A DNA stretch of 32,554 nt from Methanobacteriota archaeon. Lineage in GTDB: Archaea > Thermoplasmatota > Thermoplasmata > RBG-16-68-12 > SOIM01. The stretch is from the NCBI GenBank assembly GCA_020345725.1, contig CP070767.1, positions 101,782 to 134,335 of the forward strand. The letters run 5' to 3'. The notes below the pieces were generated by a model. That model was not told the DNA's origin. It did not search any database and saw only the letters and a program-made list of their open reading frames with translations. Made by a program: the position numbers and the translations under genes. Shown here piece by piece: positions 15,088 through 22,700 of this stretch; the first letter of the stretch is position 1; each line of letters starts with the position of its first letter.

Positions 15088-15230
15088 GAACAAGTCTCCT
15101 CCCATCGGTTCTTATTCCTGAGGACTACAGGTAGGATAGAAATAGCAAAATGATGCCAGAAGTAGCACGACAATACTTCTGTGTGAATCGCCAATTCATC
15201 CAATCAACAAACCACTGTCAATGGCAATCG

Positions 15231-15243
15231 TATTTTTATATTT
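15231..15243 (+). promoter_or_regulatory. TATA box of the THEP1-type NTPase gene
   Basis: TATTTTTATATTT is centred about 28 bases before ATG 15266. The spacing fits a leaderless transcript starting at that ATG and rules against the in-frame ATG at 15221, which lies upstream of the TATA element. Confidence 0.6.
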
Positions 15244-15265
15244 CGAAATCAATACACCTTGGCGC

Positions 15266-15823
15266 ATGGAACCTACAATGGGAGAGGCGATAAAGATTGG
15301 CATAACGGGCCTGCCCAATGCTGGGAAGACGTATGCTCTTCTGAAAGTCATTGAGATGCTTGAGGCGAATGAACAGGTCGTCGGAGGGATGATAACTGAA
15401 CCTATATTGGAGGACGAAAGGAGGGTGGGCTTCCATATTATGGACTGGGCCACCAAGGAGAAGAGGATTCTTGCGCATACGGACTTGGACTCCAAGATAA
15501 GAGTGGGCAAGTACGGGGTCGATCTTTCTGCACTCGAGGAAGTAGGAGTGAATGCCTTAAGGGATGCGTCCGCGAACGCCGATGTGATCGTCATAGATGA
15601 AGTGGGCAAGATGGAAATCGAATGCGAATCTTTTGTTGACGCGGTCAAAGAAGCACTTGAAGTTGACAAGGCACTGATCCTCACTCTTCACAAGAAATCC
15701 CGGAATCCATTGCTCCAGGATATCAGGAGAAGGGACGATGTTCGAATCCTTGAGGTCACTCCGGTGAACCGGGATCTCCTACCATATAAGATAGTAAAGA
15801 TAATGCAGGGCGAGATATGGTAG
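15266..15823 (+). CDS. THEP1-family nucleoside-triphosphatase
   Basis: This 185-residue P-loop NTPase belongs to the THEP1 (DUF265) family, whose members hydrolyse ATP and other nucleoside triphosphates in vitro; the cellular role is not settled. Walker A is GLPNAGKT (15-22). The following segment VVGGMITEPI(L)EDERRVGFHIMD is the family signature, and Walker B is VIVIDEVGKMEI. The start ATG 15266 is chosen from the TATA box position and because residues after it match the normal N-terminus (IKIGITGLPNAGKT). The ATG of trm1 overlaps its last seven bases, so the two are probably co-transcribed. The context with a tRNA methyltransferase does not by itself show a role in RNA metabolism. Confidence 0.88.
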   Translation: MEPTMGEAIKIGITGLPNAGKTYALLKVIEMLEANEQVVGGMITEPILEDERRVGFHIMDWATKEKRILAHTDLDSKIRVGKYGVDLSALEEVGVNALRDASANADVIVIDEVGKMEIECESFVDAVKEALEVDKALILTLHKKSRNPLLQDIRRRDDVRILEVTPVNRDLLPYKIVKIMQGEIW

Positions 15824-16929
15824 ATTTTGATTTTGAAGTTGAGGAGATTGTTGAGGGTAAGGCAAGAATTCTTGTTCCGAAGACTACCAGGGGCAAGGGA
15901 CCGGGAAAGAAGGAAGGAGTTCCTTTCTACAATCCCGTGATGGAACCAAATCGCGACATTTCCGTATTGGTGCTACAGAATTGCCTGTCCAGTGGGAAGA
16001 ATAGGATTCTCGATGGACTGGCTGGGACGGGAATTAGAGGGATAAGGTTCGCCATGGAAGTCAGTGGGAATTTGTCAATCTTGATGAACGATTGGAACGA
16101 ACAGAGCCATGCCATTATGTTGGAGAATATCAGGAGAAACGAGGCGCAGAATACAGAAGTTAGACATGAAGACCTCAACACTCTGCTGACAAGTGATGAA
16201 TTTGACTATCTGGACGTTGATCCGTATGGGACACCAGTTCCGTTTCTGGACAAGGCTGTGAAAGGAGTGAGAGATGGTGGAATCTTGGCGGTAACGGCAA
16301 CCGATACTGCAGCCCTTGCTGGAAGCTCTCCCAAAGCCTGTATGAGAAAATATGGGGCCACTCCAATCAAGAGCAAGACAAGTCATGAAACAGGATTGAG
16401 AATCCTCGTTGGATATTGTGCCAGAATTGCTGCAGAATATGACCTGAACATCCGACCTCTCCTATCTCATTCCACTGACCACTACTACCGAACATATCTG
16501 GAGATACAACAAGGTCAGAGTCAGGCCAATGGCACCCGTGAGAATGTGGGCTTTCTTTCTGTGGATCTATCCTCGCAAGAGATGTTCCTTGAAGAAGAGA
16601 AGAAAGACGACTTTGTGGCTGCAGGTCCACTGTGGATAGGGAGCCTATGGAACCCCGGTTTCCTTGAGGAGATGAGATCCAGATCCTATATGCCCTCTGA
16701 AACATCGAGAATCCTGGAACTTCTGAAGCTGGAATCCCAGATAGAGTCCCCATACCATTCGTCCGAGGAAATCGCATCGCACCTGAAGGTTCACACTCCC
16801 AGATTGGCATCGATACTTGAAAGGCTGAACGAAGAAGGTTACAACGCCTCGCCCACACATTTCGATTCAAAGGGTTTCCGCACAAATGCTCCAATTGACG
16901 AGATATTGCAGATCTTTAAGAAGACCTAG
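15817..16929 (+). CDS. trm1: tRNA (guanine26-N2)-dimethyltransferase Trm1
   Basis: Trm1 dimethylates N2 of guanosine 26 at the junction of the D and anticodon stems of tRNA, using S-adenosylmethionine. The 370 residues contain the N-terminal FYNPVMEPNRDISV (37-50), the SAM-binding LDGLAGTGIRGIR (65-77), the catalytic-type motif DVDPYGTPVPFLD (133-145) and TATDTAALAGS (160-170), all diagnostic. The C-terminal part (from about 290) is the usual helical tRNA-binding region. Length is normal for archaea. It overlaps the THEP1-type gene by seven bases and overlaps the convergent PAPS-reductase-like gene by four bases at the 3' end. Confidence 0.95.
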   Translation: MVDFDFEVEEIVEGKARILVPKTTRGKGPGKKEGVPFYNPVMEPNRDISVLVLQNCLSSGKNRILDGLAGTGIRGIRFAMEVSGNLSILMNDWNEQSHAIMLENIRRNEAQNTEVRHEDLNTLLTSDEFDYLDVDPYGTPVPFLDKAVKGVRDGGILAVTATDTAALAGSSPKACMRKYGATPIKSKTSHETGLRILVGYCARIAAEYDLNIRPLLSHSTDHYYRTYLEIQQGQSQANGTRENVGFLSVDLSSQEMFLEEEKKDDFVAAGPLWIGSLWNPGFLEEMRSRSYMPSETSRILELLKLESQIESPYHSSEEIASHLKVHTPRLASILERLNEEGYNASPTHFDSKGFRTNAPIDEILQIFKKT

Positions 16930-18815
16930 AATGAGAATTCTCCAGTGAAATCAGCAGCTGGACAGGGGCCAATGCAGGACCCACAGTGCTCACATTTCTC
17001 TTCGTCGATCAGTGCAACCTCTTCGATATGTATCGCATCGGTCGGACACTGACCTAAGCACGTTCCACATCCCACACAACCGTGAGCCTTTCTCGCTATT
17101 CTCTCAAGTATGCCAGATGTCTCGTGAAGTTCCTTTTCGTCCTTTGCCTTGATGATGGCAACTCCCTCTTCGAATACTGTCACCCTTTCCGTGAGACATG
17201 CCCGGACCACATCGTCATACTCGACCTCCCCAACCAGGTTCATGAAAACGCGCATTCTGTCTATGTTCAATGTCGAGGTGAATATCCCCTCAGCGCTAAT
17301 ACCCATCACACAAGGACCATAACCCTCGGAAAGATGAAACTCAAACGGATCCTCAGGGGGCTTCAATTCCTTCTTCCTTCTGCCCAGGAGTTCCCTCATT
17401 GGTTGAGGTGGAAGCTTCCATCTCCAGCCTCCATAACCGATCCAATTCTTGCCCCAACCTGACCTTTCTGCGTACTGATGTAAGAAGTCTTGCCATCTGT
17501 CATAGTCCTTGATCTCTGAACCCACGGCCTCAATTTCTGCCAGGTCAGAAGAGGGACATAGCCAGCAACCAATCCTCTCTAAACCCTTCTCATACCAGGG
17601 ATTATACTCCACCCCATTCATGAAGAGGTAAAGCCAGATATGCATGGAGGTCCAGTTCTGAATCGGTGAGGCACCTATCTGCAACGGAACCCAGGGATTC
17701 TTCCATACGCTCTTCTTTGCAGCCCTCTGTTCGGACTCATACCTCCTCTGACCAATGAAGGAAAGCACCCCCTTTGGATACTTCTCTTTGATGATTCGGG
17801 CGGCTGGTCCGAGCTTACACGTCTTGCAACACCACCTGTAGTCCTTTGCGGGAGGACCGAATCTGTCCAGGTTCTCCCAGAATGATTCTCCTGCCATCTC
17901 CTGAACCAATGGGAGGTCGTACTCCCTGCAGATAGCTCCCACGTGCTCTACCGTTTCCTCAAATTCGAGGCCGGTGTCGATGAACAGTATGTCAGGTCTG
18001 AGGCCGGCTTCAAGAACTAGAAGAAGTGTAGCCAGACTGTCCTTACCCCCGCTGAAAGATACTGCAACGGGCATATCGTACTTCTCAACTGTCCTTTTCA
18101 CAAAACCGACGGCCTTCTTGACGACTTTGGACAGGTTGTCCCTGTTCGCTGCTACTGCATCTTCCCAGGTCTGTCCGCCTGGAAGGACCTCAGGAGGGCA
18201 GGGAGCAGAGGCCCAGCGTGTCTTAGCACCAGCACCTCTGGTTTTGCTCATCATCTCCTTCCCTGACATCCTGGCAATGCCAACTGCAATCGCCTCCCCG
18301 TCCTCGGTGAGGATGATGACCTCGTCCCCTTTCTTGATGCTGGGTGAGGCTTTCGCTATTCCAGGGACCATTGGACTGGCCTTCTTCGAGATGGAGCCAA
18401 CCGCTCCTTTGTGAACGGTGATGAAGCCCTTCCTCAGTCCCTTTGCCAGCCGTCTTCCACCTTCCATTCTCAACACAAAATGATATCCACTGCCCGGGTC
18501 AAACCTCAACGACCCCAGAACATGTCCATCTATGATGACTTCGTCCATTCTATCCAAATGAGGCACTTTATTCAGTACAATTGTCTTGTTGTCAGGAAAC
18601 AGGAGCTCTCCTTTCCCTCTTCCAAACTGCCTGTCCACGGTCTCTTTTAGAACATCGATATCTGCTTTGAACGCGGGACGTGCGTCTCCAGGAGGTGTTA
18701 TCTTAACCTCAACAGTGGGTTCGGAACAAGTACTGCACAGTTTCTGTTCCAGAATGGGTAGGTTGCAGTTCCTGCACCAACGCAGCAGAAGCTTACCAAG
18801 CCGAACAGCAGGCAC
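16926..18815 (-). CDS. Zinc ribbon-PUA-PAPS-reductase-like-ferredoxin fusion protein
   Basis: This 629-residue cytoplasmic protein combines four modules. A zinc ribbon has cysteines 14, 17, 27 and 30 (WCRNCN and CSTC). A PUA-type region covers about 130-196 (VHKGAVGSISKKASPMVPG, then GDEVIILTEDGEAIAVG). A PAPS-reductase-like PP-loop domain follows with SGGKDS at 255-260, DTGLEFEET, WCCKTCK and IGCWLCPSS. Two 4Fe-4S clusters end the protein (CVGCGTCLGQCP and CEHCGSCIGPCP). Similar proteins occur in many archaea as PAPS-reductase family members; PUA and zinc ribbon point to an RNA substrate and sulfur transfer, but the reaction is not established. The start is GTG 18815: a TATA box at 18837-18848 fits leaderless initiation there. 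A GTG at 19013 would add 66 residues unlike the family. Confidence 0.85.
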   Translation of the reverse strand: MPAVRLGKLLLRWCRNCNLPILEQKLCSTCSEPTVEVKITPPGDARPAFKADIDVLKETVDRQFGRGKGELLFPDNKTIVLNKVPHLDRMDEVIIDGHVLGSLRFDPGSGYHFVLRMEGGRRLAKGLRKGFITVHKGAVGSISKKASPMVPGIAKASPSIKKGDEVIILTEDGEAIAVGIARMSGKEMMSKTRGAGAKTRWASAPCPPEVLPGGQTWEDAVAANRDNLSKVVKKAVGFVKRTVEKYDMPVAVSFSGGKDSLATLLLVLEAGLRPDILFIDTGLEFEETVEHVGAICREYDLPLVQEMAGESFWENLDRFGPPAKDYRWCCKTCKLGPAARIIKEKYPKGVLSFIGQRRYESEQRAAKKSVWKNPWVPLQIGASPIQNWTSMHIWLYLFMNGVEYNPWYEKGLERIGCWLCPSSDLAEIEAVGSEIKDYDRWQDFLHQYAERSGWGKNWIGYGGWRWKLPPQPMRELLGRRKKELKPPEDPFEFHLSEGYGPCVMGISAEGIFTSTLNIDRMRVFMNLVGEVEYDDVVRACLTERVTVFEEGVAIIKAKDEKELHETSGILERIARKAHGCVGCGTCLGQCPTDAIHIEEVALIDEEKCEHCGSCIGPCPAADFTGEFSF

Positions 18816-18836
18816 GTCTGTAGATGTACTACTTGG

Positions 18837-18848
18837 AATAAATATTTT
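18837..18848 (-). promoter_or_regulatory. TATA box of the PAPS-reductase-like gene
   Basis: On the minus strand this reads AAAATATTTATT, centred about 28 bases before GTG 18815. It fixes the likely start of the gene and lies inside the extra N-terminal region that a GTG at 19013 would produce. Confidence 0.55.
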
Positions 18849-18950
18849 CACCAACCTCCCCAAAAAAGACCTACCACGATCATGTGACGGACACTTAAGG
18901 CCCCAAATCGGTAGTTCTATCGTGGGAAAAAGGGTCATTCCCATGCGAAG

Positions 18951-18961
18951 CTTTTTAATAT
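18951..18961 (+). promoter_or_regulatory. TATA box of the KaiC-like/giant membrane protein operon
   Basis: CTTTTTAATAT is a good TATA element on the plus strand. It predicts a transcript start near 18982-18987, some 28 bases before the CTG at 19013, leaving a short leader that contains GGAGG at 19002-19006. The rest of the gap from 18849 to 19001 shows nothing else recognisable. Confidence 0.5.
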
Positions 18962-19012
18962 CAGAATTGCATACATCTTTCAACAGTTTGTTGAATCGGA
19001 TGGAGGCACTCA

Positions 19013-19729
19013 CTGAGAAGAATTCCCACTGGTATTGAGGGATTTGACGAATTAGTGGATGGAGGTTTTCCAGAGGGCAGTGTCAACCTAATTTCTGGAC
19101 CTACCGGCTCAGCAAAAAGCCTGTTCTGTCTTCATTTTGCGTACAATGGGGCTGCAGAATACGATGAACCTTCACTCTATGTGACTCTGGAGGAGAAGAA
19201 GGACAACCTACGAGAGACCCTCAAGGGTTTTGGGATGGACCCCACGAAGTATGAGACGGACGGGACGCTTACGATAGTGGACTTAGGTGAAATCAGACAG
19301 CTGACGGAGGATGAGAGCGAGATTGACTTCCATTCCATACAAGCGATGATCGATGGTTTGATCGAGACGAACAGAGTCAAGAGACTGATTGTCGACTCAA
19401 TCGCCATCATAGGACTGCAACAGAAGGACCGTAGGGAGTTCAGAAGGGACCTTTTCCAATTCGGAAGATTCCTAGGGGGGAAGAACACCACGTCCATATT
19501 GGTCACAGAGTGTTCCGAGAAGGGGGAGCTTACAAGATTCGGAGTGGAGCAGTTCATTTCTGATTCATTCATATTCCTTGGTCTTGACAATGTTAAGGGG
19601 GAGCTGACCAGGACCATTGTTGTGAGGAAAATGCGCCTCACCCATCATGATATCGCAGTTCATCCCTTTCTCATCACTAACAGAGGGATTAGGGTCTCGT
19701 CAGATGTGAAAGTGTCGGAGGGGAGGTAG
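19013..19729 (+). CDS. KaiC-like ATPase, probable CTG start
   Basis: This single-domain KaiC-like ATPase has 238 residues if it starts at CTG 19013. Walker A is GPTGSAKS (29-36), the Walker B strand is RLIVDSIAIIG, and the C-terminal end IVVRKMRLTHHDIAVHPF matches the KaiC fold end. The usual N-terminal motif RIPTGIEGFDELVDGGFP is coded before the first ordinary start (GTG 19055), and no ATG, GTG or TTG lies in frame between the stop at 18992-18994 and that GTG. CTG 19013 has GGAGG six bases upstream and gives the same length as the other KaiC-like protein in this window (237). A one-base frameshift from ATG 19000 is the alternative. The next gene begins one base after its TAG, so the pair is translationally linked. 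Confidence 0.75.
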   Translation: MRRIPTGIEGFDELVDGGFPEGSVNLISGPTGSAKSLFCLHFAYNGAAEYDEPSLYVTLEEKKDNLRETLKGFGMDPTKYETDGTLTIVDLGEIRQLTEDESEIDFHSIQAMIDGLIETNRVKRLIVDSIAIIGLQQKDRREFRRDLFQFGRFLGGKNTTSILVTECSEKGELTRFGVEQFISDSFIFLGLDNVKGELTRTIVVRKMRLTHHDIAVHPFLITNRGIRVSSDVKVSEGR

Positions 19730-19730
19730 T

Positions 19731-22700
19731 ATGGTTTCTATGGGGATCAGGAGATTTCATCTTCTTTTGGAGCAGGGCATTCCAGAACGTTCGGCCGTTG
19801 TAGTCCAGGGTCCTGTTGGAGACGAGAAGGATTTGGTTTCGTATCAATTCCTGGCTGAAGGTCTCAGAGCAGGCGAAGGAGCATTTGTGGTCCTGAGCAA
19901 GGTCTCTCCTGAAGATTTCAGGAAGGAGATGGAGGACCTCGGTCTGAAGATCAGCAAATATGAGGATCGTGGGGAGTTCGTAATCGTGGACTGGTACTCC
20001 CATAGGAGCTCAAGAATCGACGGGGTGGAGGATGAGGGTTCAGTAGTGCGTTCCTCGGAGAGCATGGTGAACCTGGAGATCGCAATAAGTGAAGCAGTAG
20101 GGAAGCTCAGCGGATTTGAAAGGAAGAGGGCAATCGTTGATATTCTTTCCCCAGCCGTCAAGATATTTGGATCCACAGAGGTCTATGCTCTGTCCCAAAC
20201 CCTCAGGACCAAATTCCGGGACGAGGAAATCACTTCAATATTCTTGGTCGAGAAGGACATGCATAAAGAGGATGAACTATCGAGTATCCACCAGGCTTTC
20301 GATGGGGTCCTGGACATCAAGAAGGAGGAGAGAGAGGGCAGAACCGAGACGATGATCGGTGTCCTTTTCATGAGAGGTGTCAGAACCGAGACCAAGTACT
20401 TCCCGCTGGCCTATTCAGAAGGTGAGATGGTTCTGGAGACCCTTCCAGAGGTTGAGGAACCCGAACCTCTGCCTGAAGAGGAAGATGTCGCAGAAGAATC
20501 CCTGCGAGTGGTGGATGAGAAGGCAATCTTCGCAGAGGGTATGAGACTTCTTGAGCTGGGCGAGTACGAGGAGTCATTGGGCAAGTTCGATGAGGTCCTC
20601 GAAATCAGTCCAGACTACAAGGAAGCATGGAATGCAAAAGCAAATGCTCTCATGCATCTGGGAAGACCCGAAGAAGCGACCGAGGCCTACAGGAAGGCCC
20701 TAACGACCGTCCTTGAGTTCGTGGACAGGGACTATCTACGGGAAGTAACGAAGAAGGCCACAGCAAGGGAGGCGCTGAGGGAGATAATCAAAGAGGAGAT
20801 AGGCCTCAAGAGAGTATCCTGTCCGGTATGTGGGAGCGGTATTCCCGGTACTGTGGAAATCTGCCCGGAGTGCGGGGCCACTGTCCGGGAGGAAGTTGTG
20901 GAAGAAGAGGCTTTTCCAGAGCTCGAACCGGCAGAGGAGATCACAGAGGAAGAGGCTGAGCTCAGAGATTGGTTGAAGGATCAGAAGGAGAAGCAGAAGG
21001 ATATTATCGACTTCAGAAAGAAACTTGCCAAAGAAGCCCGGGCCCCCATGAAGAGGGTTGATAGAGAAATCGGGCTTGTGAACGGAATAGCGAGGGAGTC
21101 CAGAGCCGGGATTGGCCTGACCAATGGTCTCACGAACGGTCTTGCTGCAAGGGGAAGAACGAATGGAATTGTAAACGGGCTGACAAACGGACTCAACACT
21201 GCTTTGAAAGGACTGACCAACGGACTGACGAACGGAAACGGATTGACAAATGGTCTGGGATGCAGAAGGTTTGGAAAGGAATCTCGCAAGAATAAGTACA
21301 AGATCTTCCTAATTCCGATTATTGCATTGATTCTTCTCTTCCTACCTCTGACTACGGTCACCGAAGTAGGGCCAGAAGGTGTAATTGGGATAGATGGCAG
21401 TTTCTCCGATTGGACAGGGATTTTGGCCAACCAAGAGAACCCTGCAATCAACCAGAATATCGACATAACTGGAACTGCAGTTGACTCGGACGAACATAAT
21501 CTCTATTTGTACTCCGAGGTCAGAGGTTCCATTCTAATGGGTGCCCCTGTGCCGAGAGTGACGGACAACATTCGAGCGTTCATAGACCTGGACAGGAATC
21601 CCTTGACTGGGTACCCGGTTGGAGGGATCGGGGCTGACTACTTGGCAGAGATGATGGGATTCAATGGAAGACCTAGCTTCCCAAGGCTCCGCCAGTTCCA
21701 TTTCGACGATGAGAAAGGCAGGAATGATTGGAACAGCTGGAAGAACACCCGCAACATCGAGGTGTCTACCGGAATTGCAGCAGCTGATGCTGGGAAGATG
21801 GAAGCAAGGGTCCCATGGTCCCACCTGGGAGCAGAAGAAACGGTCGTTGATGTGAGGTTCTACTCAGTAGGGTGGGACGAATCAATGGATTCTTCTGATT
21901 ATGTGATGAGCAACAGCCCTGGAATCCTCACCCTTACCCAGGAAAACTCCATCCCAATAGATCACATCCTCAGCACCAGCGGAGAGACGAGAGTACTGAC
22001 TCTAAAGGCGAAGGCAGAGGGAGAAGACATTAACATTCAGAGTATGAAGGTTACATTAATCGGGACTGCGTACTCGACGGACGTGGACAGGGTTTCTCTC
22101 AAAACCTCAGGGGGGGATGAACTTGCTTCTGTGTGGCCCTTGACGAACGAGGTGGACTTCCAATCCTTGGATATTGTGATCCCAGAGAATCAAGAGCTTG
22201 AGTATGGTGTGGATGTGCAGCTCTCCAAGTCGAGCAATCGAACGCTTGGGGCGGAAGTGGAGCTCAGTTCCGATGTTGTAATCGACAAAGGTGCGGTAAC
22301 TCTGAGAACCGTCCAGAGTGAGCGAAAGGTCGGGTACATCGGCTCCGTTCCGATCGGAATCACGATCGACGGTGCATTCGCCGATTGGTATGGAATGGAG
22401 GAAGTCGATGACCCCATGGAATCACCTCCTGGAGGGAATGAAGACGTGAACATCAGAAGCTTCGCCAACTATACTCAAGGAGATGATGTGTATCTATTCC
22501 TGAATGTTAGTGGAGAAATGTTGGGCGGATCGCCAATACCGGTTCTGAACCCTGCGCAACCAGAGAACATCCCAGGAGTTGTTGATTCGGACCGCGATAC
22601 CGTCCCAGATTCTTTGGATGAAGACACATTCGATTTCGACAACGACAACATACCTGACAGCCAAGAAGGCGGTGACATCGACGGAGATGGTGTTCTGGAT

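Noticed and set aside
18816-19013. N-terminal extension of the PAPS-reductase-like protein from GTG 19013
   Set aside because: The extra 66 residues do not resemble the family, contain the likely TATA box, and would overlap the KaiC-like gene start. GTG 18815 fits the promoter spacing.
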